In this document: positions 13,347-24,910 of the stretch, in pieces
Layout: each line of letters starts with the position of its first letter
Numbering within the stretch: position 1 is the first letter of the stretch
DNA from: Anseranas semipalmata
Lineage: Eukaryota > Chordata > Aves > Anseriformes > Anseranatidae
Assembly: GCA_013399115.1 (NCBI GenBank)
Contig: VXAA01000962.1
Span: 737,310-801,309, forward strand
Length of the DNA: 64,000 nt
Reading direction: 5' to 3'
Program-made: the position numbers and the translations under genes
Notes under the pieces: model-generated
Told to the model about the DNA's origin: nothing
Databases searched by the model: none
The model's input: the letters and a program-made list of their open reading frames with translations, nothing else

Positions 13347-14700
13347 GTCATTAAAAACAGTGAGTACAAAATCATGAATAACAGCTATGAGCCCGTTTTT
13401 AAAGACACTTGTAACTAAATTAACTTAATGAAAATAACAATACTTTGGGAAAAAATCAACAAACAGTTTTGCAGAAAAGGGTCACTATCAAAAAAATCTT
13501 CTTAAAAAATGGTTTACTGAAGTTACTATAAAGCAAAGTTAATATACTGAAAAAGATTTCTCAACTGAAAATTTTAAAAAACGACTTGCATAAAAGGTAC
13601 CATGGAATAAACTTTGTTGTTGTACTCTTTCAAAGGTAACAAAGGGACTTAACACTGAAATTCTAATTTTCATGAAGTTTTCTCCATTTCCTTTTCCAGT
13701 TCTGCACACAGTGATGGCTTTTGAATGTTCTTTGTTGTCACGCAGAGGAGGGAAACAAACTGTTGTCCAATTTCACTGTAAAGAAACTATAGAAAATAGT
13801 ATAGACCTTTAACTGCAGGAGGAAATACGATTTTTATTAGACATAAAGAAAACCTCTGAAGTTAAGTGTGCTAAGATGTTGGCAAATTTTCTGAGAAATG
13901 TGTGGAATGACTGTCATGAGGAGTTTTTAAGAAAGGTATTGACAAGCATCTGCTAGGAAGAGATGGGTATGGCTGTGCTCACCCTAGGTCATTTCTTCTT
14001 TTCTCTTACCCTCTTGGTTTCACTTCTTGTGTTACGGTTTATGATTTTTCTGCTAGTGCTCTACAGGGCTGCTTCTCCCCATTGTTCAGATGAAAGAACT
14101 GTCATTGTCAGGAGGTAAAAAACAAGACGTGAAAGAAGAGCTTTCTACTATCTTTGAAGTACTTAAAAAATGGACTAGCTAATCCAAACACAAAGCTGCA
14201 TAAGTTTGACATGTGTTCATACACTATATTTCATGCTGTTTGCTTTTAGGTTTTCATTTCATTTCATGTTTCATGTTACTTCAAATAACAGCCATTTCCC
14301 TTTCATGACTAATTTCCAAGGTCTGTCAGTAGTTTAAGTTATCCATTGAGAGGATAACAGATTGCAACAGTAATGTAAACATGCTTTCTTGACTTTCAGA
14401 TAAATGTTTGATTTGTAAGTGTCAGGAAAAAGGTAAAAGACCACAGACAGTGTAATCTTTGCAATGAGAGCTCATGAACAATGCATTCAATAAATCAATA
14501 CAAATACATTTGTGAGTAATTACGGTCTGGAACCTCAGTTTCCTTAGTCTGTTTCCCAGTGGTATGTTGGCAGAAGTAATACCGAGCATAACAATTACAC
14601 GACCATTTAAATTGGTCACTTCTAGTTTGGATTATAAGAATTTCAAAGATGTTTACTCACATCAAAACAAAAACTGCTTAAATAGTAAAATTGTCTGTAA
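13347..14700. other. Unique AT-rich DNA, no gene seen
   Basis: This is AT-rich sequence between the minus-strand LTR and the coding-like block at 14.7 kb. There are no retroviral internal motifs and no supported gene. Confidence 0.55.
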
Positions 14701-14706
14701 TGCTTA

Positions 14707-15489
14707 ATGGTATATTTTTTAGGTGCTGTACAAAGTCCTTTGTGCTTTGAGGAGCTCACCCCCAACAGAGCTCCACAGGGGGAATACCACTGTCCAGGTG
14801 GTATTCCTGTGGGGAATGTGGGGCTGTGGGAATGTCTGGGGCCTTTCGCTGGTGCTGGGACCTCTCTGGTAGAAGATATGCTCTGTGGCACTGAGTTACC
14901 CAGTGAAGAACCTGAAGGGGTGAAAGGGCCATGCATCATCAGGGAGAATGAAGAGGAGAATGACTGGATAGAAAATTGGCAGAGATGAGAGCCTGAGCCA
15001 TACAAAACAATAAAGGAAAGGCAGCTAGAGGCCATGATCAAACAAACAGTGGAGGTAGCCTGTCAAGATGAAGAAGGTTGGCAGCTTATGACTTCTGGTT
15101 CCTGTTTCACCTCCAGATCTGCAACTTCAGAATAGGTACTGGTGAGGTGTTCCCAATCCTGCCAGTGAGGAGGAAAGGCTTGAGCAGAAGTGGTCTCATC
15201 CAGCAGATCAACATCTGGCTGTGTGGTTTGTGTTGTGGGCAGGGCTTTGGCCTGGTTATTGCTGGATGGAGGTTGTTACCCAATGGTCTTCCTGTACTTC
15301 ACATTTGTAATATACATACATGATGGAAATAATTTAAGGTATTTGCAATTACAGGAAAATATTGAAGCTGCAGGCTGGTTTCTTGCAAAAAGGCAATATG
15401 AAACAGGATTTAACATTCCAGATGACTGGGATGTGGTAGCATGCTACTCAAATACAGCTGCACTACACTGCAGCTATGTGGGAAAGTGA
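14707..15489 (+). pseudogene. Coding-like remnant, unclassified
   Basis: This stretch is GC-richer than its flanks. A 93-codon frame (14707-14988) runs on the plus strand, followed after a stop by in-frame residues to about 15110. The reading then appears to shift to another frame at 15078-15323 and again at 15190-15489. The peptides are not low complexity (for example LPSEEPEGVKGP and WLCGLCCGQGFGLVIAGWRLLPNGLPVL) and the frames adjoin as they would in a frameshifted gene. I do not recognise the protein. It may be a piece of retroelement gag or env, or a retrocopy of a host gene. A hairpin lies inside it at 14773-14812. The assignment as a pseudogene is inference from frame layout and composition only. 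Confidence 0.3.
14773..14812. repeat. Inverted repeat / hairpin
   Basis: A perfect 10-bp stem (GGAATACCAC at 14781-14790 with GTGGTATTCC at 14798-14807) closes a 7-base loop. After a bulge of three G on the left arm, five further base pairs (CCACA at 14773-14777 with TGTGG at 14808-14812) extend the stem. No function can be assigned from the sequence alone. Confidence 0.85.
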
Positions 15490-16130
15490 AGGAAGGTAAA
15501 TATCTGTCAGGAATCACAATTCTAACTTTTCACCCTAGTTTATGCTTAAAAGTTATCTTGGTTTAGCTTTCAGTTTCAAGCAATTTTTGTTGTTTCATTC
15601 TTTCTGGTTTGCTTTTATTTTTCTCAAGCTTTTTATTTTAAAGAAGGAATAAATATGAAATTACAAAATTGGCATCTTAAGCCTTCAGTTTCAATTATCT
15701 TGAGTCAGAACTTGTTTGTTAGTAAGGAACAACTTAACTTTTACTCTGCAAGTTCATTCTGGAACCTCAAGATCAAGTCCTACCTTTCCTTGAATCTTAA
15801 AACTTGTCAGTGATTTAAAGGGGGAGCTGTTCCTCCATTTGCTCTATGACCATTGAATGGATTTACAGTGTAAGTGATTGAGTCCATTACTGGAATTCAC
15901 TAAGATGTTCCCTTGATGCAAGGAAGGAGCTGTATTCATCTCACAACCACTCAGCCTCAAGGGCTAAGAAGAGTCAACAGATAGAGGTACATAGAAGTAA
16001 ACCTGTCAGTCTAGCTAGCCATTAATTTTTACACATCATTTTTCACACTGTGTTATAGTGGTGAAAAGCACTTGTCAGGGCTAATGAAAACAAACAGCCA
16101 ACAGTGAGAATCTTAAAAAATAGATGAGAA
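15490..16130. other. Unique AT-rich DNA, no gene seen
   Basis: There is no supported gene or repeat family. The sequence is AT-rich with T-rich runs near 15590-15640. Confidence 0.55.
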
Positions 16131-16209
16131 TAACTATCCGAGGTCAGACCCAGCTTCTGTCTAGCCAAATAGTCTGTCTCCAAGAGTCATCAAAAACAGA
16201 TGCCAGGGG
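16131..16209. repeat. Possible ancient amniote interspersed repeat
   Basis: The stretch around AGGTCAGACCCAGCTTCTGT and CTAGCCAAATAGTCTGTCTC through GATGCCAGGGG resembles, from memory, a widespread reptile and turtle repeat that carries a phrase like 'agaccaaaggtccatctagcccagtatcctgtctc'. It is followed directly by an A-rich tail at 16210-16250. The copy is old and diverged. The family name and the orientation of the parent element are uncertain. Confidence 0.4.
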
Positions 16210-16250
16210 AAAAAAAAAAACAACAACAAAAAACAAAACAATAAAAACAA
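16210..16250. repeat. A-rich tract (A/CAACA/AAAC)
   Basis: An A-rich simple repeat made of A runs and CAA or AAAC units. It directly follows the possible ancient repeat and could be its tail. Confidence 0.8.
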
Positions 16251-19200
16251 GATAAGCACATAGTGCAACTTCCACTCAGAGCAGAAATCACTGAAGGCTG
16301 AGTGTGAGTCAGGGACTTCTTAAGTCAAAGCTAGCACTTTAACAAGTAAGCTTTAGCTTAATAAAGAATATCAAAAACCTGTCCTGTTTTGGCCACAGGA
16401 GTAAGATCAGGAGTTAGTGATCACAGTCTGTTTAGTCAGACAGACAACTACACTGAAATTTAGAAAAATTAGAAATGGTGCAAAAGTCATCATTAAAATA
16501 CAGGAAATTTTCACTTTCTCCTGAGATTTTTGTTTTTGAATTATTAATGAAATATGAATGGAGTTGAGCACCTGACTAATTTGTTTAGTGCAAAAACTTT
16601 GGTTAAGCTTTTTTGCATGTAGGAGCCTAAATAGACAATGCTTTTCATTTAATTACAGAGTTTATAACTCCTACCATTAAGCTTTCTACATAACAAAGGC
16701 TGTCCTTCTCATCTGTTTTCTTCCTTTAAATATCTTCAGTCTCAGTTTTGCTTTGACTTCACATATATTGCAGTTATTTAGAAACAGAATAAAAATATAT
16801 TTTGTAATGGAATAAAAATAAATTCTGTAGGGTATTTATAAACACACAGCAAATCTGAGCAACTTGTTACAAGTTGGCAAGTGCTATCTGAGTGCCAGCC
16901 AAGGAAGAATTCAGACACTTTCATGGCGAGATGCAAATTGCTTAGATTGTACTGATAATGCTGCCGGTTGTTCTTCTTTTGAATTTTAAGTCTGAGTGTA
17001 ACAGCTATGTTGTGGTACCTTGTACAGAATGATTGCAGGTTACCACAGGGCTCTTGCTTTTGTGTTAATGTAAGGTTTTTGTTCTAGAAAGCTGTGCTAC
17101 TAAAAATCTTAAACTGCTCATGCTATCATTACAGGTTACTTCACCCATCTGGAAGGTGGAATCAATTCTTTAGGTTTAAATGGCTCAGTGCCAGCTGCTC
17201 ACCAAACCAGTCTTCCCTTGTTCTAAGATTTAAGGAGAAGGAAAGAAAGGGGAGAGATCCCAACCAAAGTTACTGGGGAAGGCAAGTTTGTTTTCAGACT
17301 AGCAGTGTAACTTCCTCGTTGTTTCTAATCACTTCACTGTCACTAGAATTGGCTAACCTAATCAGCTTAGCCAAAATAATGTATGCATGTTTCCCTGGCT
17401 TTATTCAGTTACCTTCTCTATTTTCTCTCACCATCAAGTGTGTGACCACTCAATATGTTGTTTTAGACAGCTGCTTTTCTCTGGCTGGACAGTAACCACT
17501 TTTTGGGAAATCTCTACTATACTATTGCCTCTTCTTCCTCCGATACATTTGCACTGCTAAAACGTACTCCATATTGTCTTCATTCTATAAATTGTATTTC
17601 TTACCATTCCTTTTTTAGACTTAGTATCAACTTGTCTTATGACACTAGCTTAAAAAATGGTATTTTAGCCAGTTTTGATTTAGGCATCATTAATTTAAAT
17701 ATATGATTTAGCTAACATGTAATAGATTTAGAAGTCTGGAAATATATTTACATACCATACAATAGACTTACTAATCCTACATCATACTTTATAATCCTCC
17801 CCTAGGCCCATAAATCCTACCTTCTATATGTAATTCCTATGATTAATTTACAAATCATCCCAATAAATCCTAAATTAAAATAAGTAGATTTGTCAATCTT
17901 TTCTTTGCACTTGACGTACAGAACAAGTAGATAATTTGTGAGGCCTTCAAAGCTAGACAATTACAATTAAGTCTATATCCAGTCTTATTCCTCTTCCTTC
18001 TCTTTCAAACTTTGTCTGTAAATCATGTCCATCAGCTTCCTTCATGAAATCAAGCTTTGTTTAAACAAGACAGAAATTCCATGAACTTTTATTTGCTTCA
18101 GTTGAGTTAACCGCTTAACTATAATCATACCAGCTTGAAGCCCTCCCAGCCTAACTGTGCTAGAGAAAACTGAACCAGAGACCCAAGAGAGCATTGCAAA
18201 AGCAATAGAATCTTACTTCTGCTGAAAGTTACAGAGTAGCTGAGAAACTGGGATGACAATCTCTGCTCATGTTTCTGAAAGCCTCAAATGTATTATCCAA
18301 ATTACCCTTACAGTTTATTCAGGTCCATACACTTGTATAATCTTACCTGCACATTTATACAATCCACAAATATACAAGTAACAGACTTGTATAAGTCCAA
18401 AATGAATGAAAGAAACAACTTGATTTGAAAATTCCGTCTAAGTTGTTTAAATATGTATTAATTGGCAAAGACTCTTTGTTACTTTGTCAGAATTTTTGAA
18501 GTCAGGAGTGTGTCTTTGAGCTTGTCATGCAGGCCATAGGGAACTTTTAATATTCCAATGGTTCTGTGAAATCCTTCCTCCACCAATTATAACCAATGCG
18601 GTCACTAAATACCTTCTCCTCCCAAGAAGGATTGTCTATTACCTTTTTGTCTACAAGTGCATAGGTCTATTAAGCATTTAAAAAATTTCATTCAGACATT
18701 ACTCCCGTCAAAATTTAACCAATATCCTGGTCATTTCACATCTAATTCTGACTTTCACTTCTTGTAACAAGCTCCCTGTGGTGCTACTGCTTGACTATGG
18801 GGAGCAGAGCTGAATTCCACCTTTTCTTCTTACAAGCCCACATACTCCTATAGCTTCTCCTACGCTGATTCCTATGTATCCCTCCATGTAGTTTTCTTGC
18901 CTGCATCCCCGATTTCTGAGACTCCCTAAGAAGCAATGGAAGAAGCTCAGGGAAGCAGGCTAGTGGTTAGCAGGCTTAAGAAAAAGAGCTTAGTGGATTA
19001 AGGAATTCCCTAACACAAATGATAGACTGCAAGAAAGGCGTAATTCCCATTTTTTCATTTTAATTTTTATTTTTTTATTTTTAATTCAGAAATACCTATA
19101 TTAGTGCTTACATGTGCATTAATGTGTAGCAGGTATGGCATGGAAGCATGTAAAGAGCAGTACCTTTACTGACCTCCTACCCCGAGTCTGAAGTCCGTTG

Positions 19201-21933
19201 CCTGTTCAAGGCAAACTACCTTTTAAAAGTTTAGCAGTAATCAGTTGACTAAAAACTGTTCTAGAAACTTCAGCTGGCTCAGGAAGAATGAATATATTAT
19301 GTCTATATACCAATATTGAACATTAAGCATACAAAGGGATGGTTTCACTCCTGTTTTAACTAACGTACCTTTGACTATGAAGTCTCCTGGATATCGTCAT
19401 AATAATGAGCAGCAGAAAACTTAACTTTCAGACAGAGAAATCAGTTAAAGCAAATGGAGATGTCTAAACTGGTACTGTAAGGACTGTCTGGCATTTTGGG
19501 AAAAGGGATAGTTGAAAGTTGTTCCCCTTCTCCTTCCCCTTCTTCATTTAAATTTAGTCACTTCTGTTTCAGCAGCAAGCTTGTGGTGTACCAGAGGTTG
19601 ATCATGTGCAAAGTTTTAACCAGAAAAGAGTTTCAGACAGATGACATCCTCAACCATTATGATACCTGGCAATTCAAAATAACTTTGTCATTAGTTATAC
19701 TTTATAAGGCAAAAATGTGTCTAATTCTTTACTTATTGCAAATATATGTTACAAGTACACATCATAATATATAGTATTATATACTATGCTAGTGTAGCTT
19801 TTTGTTTGTACACGTGCATATATTTATATCTAATTATCTTATTACCAATAGTACAGATACACTATACCATACTAATAAATACATACTAATATATGCATAT
19901 TTATGAATATATATTTGTATATATATATACATACATGCATGTACATGTTAACATATACTGCAACTTAATTCACTCCCAATGTTACAGGGAAGTTATTATC
20001 CATTCATTGGTAATACTGACTAGTGTTAACAGCTCATTAGGGAGATGACAGTATTTTCCCAGGGCCTCCATATGTTGAATACAAATAAGGAGAGGAGTGG
20101 ATAGACAATACATTTTATCCACATTGTACTGCTCTGTATTCTCCTTTGCCTTTCCTAATCAGTTTCTAATCTCCTATGACTTCTTAATTATACAGCTACA
20201 CACACATTTATATCCTCTCTCACACCTTCTCTTCCTCTTCTTGCTAAGCCATCTTCAAAGACACTTGTGATGTGGGTGTCCTTTGTAAGTAACTGTCTCT
20301 TTGCAATCTATAAGTAGGGATGGAGTGAAGCTTTAGCAATAAGCCAGCTTCCCTGCAAAAGGGTTGGCAAAATTATGTCCAAAAAAAAAAAAAGTAAATA
20401 GGAAATGAAATGCTAGAACATAAGATTAAATCCATTTAAATGTTTTTGAATGATAAAAGAAGCAGCTAAAATAGAAGCCAAGAACAAGGTTTAAAAGCTT
20501 GCCTGTAATTTCTGTTTCAAAGACTGTATTGGCCATAAGGAAAGTGGTCCAGGCCAAAAGAAGATTAATGGGCTCAAAGAAAAGAACATTTTGTTTCTTT
20601 GTACATACAACAGAGAGAAAAGAATTTCATAGTCCAGTTTTCTCGGCAAAGCCAAAAAGAGTTAAAAGCATAAATGAATGGAAGTATCATGTACAAATAC
20701 ATATTAACTTTTCAATAGTTAATTACTTATACAACACACATTATTATCCACTGATGGCTATCTTAGCACACTGGTTCTAGATAAGGAACAATATTTTTAT
20801 TATGGTGTGATTATAACTATAGACTAAATACAAGAAATGCAGGATTTCCTGTAGCATGTGTCTCCCATCTCTTTTTGCTATAGTTTTGGTTTACATATTT
20901 CCATCTAGAACAAACATGACATCTTTATCATTGTGTATGAAATTTTGTAGTAATTTTTGGTAATGGTTTACCAAATCTTTTGGGTGCCATTACATTAACA
21001 AATGAAGTCCTAACTGAATGTTGAAAAGCTAAATTCATTTAAACCCAGTGAAGTATCCTGTTTATAGTAATGCATGGCTTGTGTCAGGAGCATTCCAGGC
21101 TAAAGAAGAGGCAATCTCTGTCCCCTAGAGCTGCCAAAGACACAGTTATTAGGCCAGCTCAATTTTATTATGAAATTACTGTTATCATAATCACAACTCA
21201 TTTATTTTGAGGTCTTATGGCCCTGTACTTGTTACTGAACTTCGTAATTGTTATAATTGTTTCAACTCAGTCTGTGATATTAATGGTGAAGTGGGAGACT
21301 CTCATTCCTCATATTCTAATGATTTTATATCTGCTTTGACAGACGACAGATATGCATTTTGTTTAAAGATCCATGAAGACAACAGTCCATTATGGGATAG
21401 AATACCTCTGACAGATAAAAGAGAATTTTTACAACAGAATTGGAAAGCTCACCCTCTTTCTCCACCCTCCACTTGTCAAAATCATTCTTTTATACAGAAT
21501 CAGGATTGTAACATTCTAGAGGTTATAAAAATATTATATCAATCATCCTAGACATTTTTTGATTTTCAGTCTGGCAAATATAATTGCAGAACAAGTAAGC
21601 TCAGCATTAAATTTTACAGAAAATAATATTTGAAAATATTCCAAAGAAATGAAAGACATGCATTAGCTTATTATACAACTTGTGGATACAAATTCAGAAG
21701 TTCATTGCAAAGGGTAACAAACAAAATGAAGTAGTTAAATAAGCACTCATAAAACGGTTTGAAAATAAATGGGTGAAAAATAAAGAAAAAAATTAATTTG
21801 CTAGAACCAGAAAGCAGAATGAAGTTCTTCACTTTTTCTAAAGGAGAGAGGCAGCACTGTCAGCAGCAGTAGGAATTTGCTGACATTGTTTTGATACAGT
21901 GAGGAACCGGACCCAGCTCCTGTTGCCTTTTCC
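16251..21933. other. Unique AT-rich DNA, no gene seen
   Basis: About 5.7 kb without a supported gene. The longest open frames (133 codons at 17094-17495, 114 codons at 21207-21551) show no domain, no recognisable family and no sign of splice-bounded exons. A TA/CATA-rich simple repeat lies at about 19890-19948 and an A run near 20380-20393. From about 17745 to 17880 the plus strand is poor in G and rich in A, C and T, but I could not match it to mitochondrial DNA. Confidence 0.55.
19890..19948. repeat. TA/CATA-rich simple repeat
   Basis: Alternating TA with CATA and CATG units. It is low complexity and degenerate. Confidence 0.75.
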
Positions 21934-22900
21934 ATAGAATCATAGAATCATGGTTTGGGTTGGAAGCGACCTTAAAGATCATCTAGTTCCAACCCCCCTG
22001 CCTGTGGGATGCCACCCACTAGATCAGGTTGCTCAGGGCCTCATCTAACCTGGTCTTGAACACCTCCAGGGATGGGACATCCACAACCTCTCTGGGCAAC
22101 CTGTTCCAGTGCCTCACCACCCTCTGAGTGAAAAACTTCCTTCTAACCTCTAATCTAAATCTCCCCTCTTTTAGTTTAAAAGCATTCCCCCTTGTCCTGT
22201 CATTATCTACCCAACTAAAGAGTCCTTCTCCATCCTTTTTATAAGGCCCCTTTAAGTATTGAAAGGCTGCGATGAGGTCACCCCGGAGCCTTCTCTTCTC
22301 CAGGCTGAACATCCCCAGCCCTTTCAGCCTATCTTCATAGGAGAGGTACTCCAGCCCCTTGATCATCCTTGTGGCCCTCCTCTGGACCTGCTCTAACAGA
22401 TCCACACCCTTCTTGTGCTGGGAGCCCCAGACCTGGATGCGGTACTCCAGGTGGGGCCGCACCAGGGCTAAGTAGAGGGGGACAATCACCTTCCTTGACC
22501 TGCTGGCCACTCTTTTTTTAATGCAGCCCAGGATGCAGTTGGCCTTCTGGGCTGCAAGCATTCACTGCTGTCTCATGTCAAGCTTTTCATCTATCAGAAC
22601 TCCCAAGTCCTTTTCTGCAGGGCTGGTCTCAATGAGTTCTTCTCCCAGCCTGTACTCATGCCTGGGATTGCTCCGACCCAGGTGCAGCACCCTGCACTTG
22701 GACTTGTTGAACCTCATTAGGTTCACACGGGCCCACTTCTCAAGCTTATCCAGGTCCCTTTGGATGGCATCCCTTCCTTCTGTTGTATCAACTGCACCAC
22801 TCAGCTTGGTGTCATCTGCAAAATGGCTGAGGCTGCACTCCCATCATCTATGTCACGATGAAGATATTAGTACTGGTCCAAGGACAGAGCATGATGTCAT
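21934..22900 (-). mobile_element. CR1 LINE with nearly open ORF2 C-terminus
   Basis: This is the best preserved CR1 in the window, read on the minus strand. The FADDTKL box of the reverse transcriptase active site is encoded at 22822-22802. From there one frame runs through [68 protein letters not shown] and [21 protein letters not shown] to the natural stop at 22021-22019. It is broken only by one TGA at 22564-22562. That is about 267 codon positions with one nonsense change. Upstream of the FADD box (about 22830-22890) the SVLGPVL and NIFI blocks are out of frame because of small indels. Similarity fades near 22900, so the element is 5'-truncated. A short 3' UTR of about 85 bases ends in the ATAGAATC tail at 21934-21950. 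It is not active. Confidence 0.95.
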
Positions 22901-23115
22901 GTAGCACTGTTTTAAGTATCAGAGCCCTGGGCACATCCCCTTGCCTGTGGGTTTGACTGCCAGGAATCAGGGCCAGCTCAGAGGCAGTGCAGCTAACGGC
23001 TGCCCCCTTCCATCTTGTCTCCTTGGGGAGAGTGTTTCCAGCCTGTGGGCCTTTCAGACCTACCATCTAACTGCCCTTCGCCTGTCCCCATCCCTGTCCC
23101 CAGGGACAGCATGGG
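22901..23115. other. GC-rich shoulder beside CR1
   Basis: This sequence is GC-richer than the surrounding DNA and follows the point where CR1 similarity becomes unclear. It may be more of the same CR1, strongly diverged, or another old repeat into which the CR1 inserted. I cannot decide between these by eye. Confidence 0.35.
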
Positions 23116-24835
23116 TACATGGTGTAGCATCATTTCATATCCTTTACTTGGGTAAAACAACCACACAAGTTACAGAAGACAGATATTAATGCTCAAAGTA
23201 AACAAAGGTTATGCCTTAATAGCAGCCACTAGTGTGAGAAGGAATTTCCATCTTCTGTACCGGCCATTTGAAACACTTCCCGTGACTGAACATATATCCT
23301 CATTAAAGTATCAGATGTTAGTTTCCCCCCCTCAAAATGAATAAATTGTTTAATATCTTTATATAGGCAAAATTCAGAGTTTTGCAAGAAGATTCACTTG
23401 CAGATACTATTGTACTTTCCATGGATGCTTGAGCAGAAACATGCTGGAGGAATGAAGAATTATATCTATCCACCTGGAAAGTGACTTAACACAAACAGAA
23501 ACAACTCACTGAAGTCTTCCCTGTAACTTGGAATTAGGCCATGGTGTTCCTGAGGCATTTTGTTTTCCCTGCTGTCTCTTTAACAGCCTGTTTCTGAAGA
23601 CTTGAATTGAAGAAAGGGAAAATGCACTGGGAACCCTATGGAGCCTATATTTCCCCAGCCATTTTCAGCTCAGCTAGACCCTTTATCTGCTTAGCCATCT
23701 TGCATCCCATTACTCTGCACCCAATCCCAAATTAGCTTCGACCCTGCTCACTTCTGGAGTAGTCTTACCAGTTTTATGTTGACTACTCTGGATACCCTCC
23801 GTAAATACTTTTGCATTTCTGTGTTCTCCATCTTGATTGTTGGCTATTTTTCCATATGTACACATGTCAGCAAAGCAAAAGTAAGGTGTTTAAGCAGCAA
23901 GTTGAGATAGCATTTTCCTATTGCTTTCCTCAGAAACCAAAATATTCTGCTTGTCCTACTGAGCTGCAGGGGTAACTGGATGTATTTTCAAATGGAAAAC
24001 CTTTGACAGCAAAGCAAAGGTGACACTATATTTATAGAAATTTGCATATACTGAAGTGAAAGCTGTCATTTCAGCATGTCACAAAGCACTAAGGCTGTCT
24101 TTATGATCCTTCTGTCCCAGGCAAGAATTTGCATTACCTCAGAATATTATACTAATAAATTCAAATATAAACTGCCCAGTAAATATGTTAATGTTATAAA
24201 TCACAATTCGTAAAAGTCTCAGGAATATTTACAATTATCTTTGAAAACAAGCAGACCTTCAGACCACTTTACACTACTGCTTAGCTTACAAAATTGAGCG
24301 TCATATAAAAAATACAGCACTTGAACATTTCATTGAACAGTGCATCCAGGAGACACAGTTGCAGAGTGTATTTATATTCTTACATAAAAATAAAATGAGG
24401 ACCCCATTCAGTGCTTTAATGCCCCAGTCACAAATGAATAAAAGAAAAATAGAAGTAACTAGAGTGCAGAAAGCTAAATTCACCTCATTTTCTCAGGAAG
24501 GCAAATAGATACGTACAGAAATTGAAATATATAGATAACAAAAATGATAGTTCTCACACCCACATCTACGTTGGACATCACGTACTGGTCTCTTCATATC
24601 TAGAAAGTTAAGTCCCTGGCACTAGCCAGGGAATTGTGGTTGACAATAATGGACAAGTATTAAACCACAAAAACTAAGTGAATGGAAAGACTTCATTTGA
24701 TTTCATTCTTATTGCTGAGCTGGCAGCAAGACATGAATCAGTCTTACTCTCTGGGTGTAAGTATTCATTATTGCAAATAAAGAAGTACTTGGCTCACCTT
24801 CTGATTACCTCCTTTTACTATGTCCAGAGATGGCC
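23116..24835. other. Unique AT-rich DNA, no gene seen
   Basis: There is no supported gene or repeat family in this AT-rich stretch. Open frames are below about 65 codons. Confidence 0.55.
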
Positions 24836-24910
24836 CTTACCTTACCTTACCTTACCTTACCTTACCTTACCTTACCTTACCTTACCTTACCTTACCTTAC
24901 CTTACCTTAC
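24836..24910. repeat. Perfect (CTTAC)15 microsatellite
   Basis: Fifteen uninterrupted CTTAC units make a 75-base pentanucleotide array. On the minus strand the unit is GTAAG. A 90-codon frame crosses it and yields an LPYLT peptide repeat, which is a by-product of the array and not a gene. The absence of interruptions suggests recent expansion and likely length polymorphism. Confidence 0.98.

Noticed and set aside
17094..17495. 133-codon plus-strand open frame
   Set aside because: It has no recognisable family or domain, sits in AT-rich DNA, and has no flanking repeat or exon structure to support it.
17745..17880. G-poor stretch considered as a nuclear mitochondrial insertion
   Set aside because: I could not match it to any mitochondrial gene or tRNA, and AT-rich background can give the same look.
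21207..21551. 114-codon plus-strand open frame
   Set aside because: It has no motif or homology that I can recognise, and no splice-site support.
22521..22904. 127-codon plus-strand open frame
   Set aside because: It is antisense to the CR1 reverse transcriptase C-terminal region read on the minus strand.
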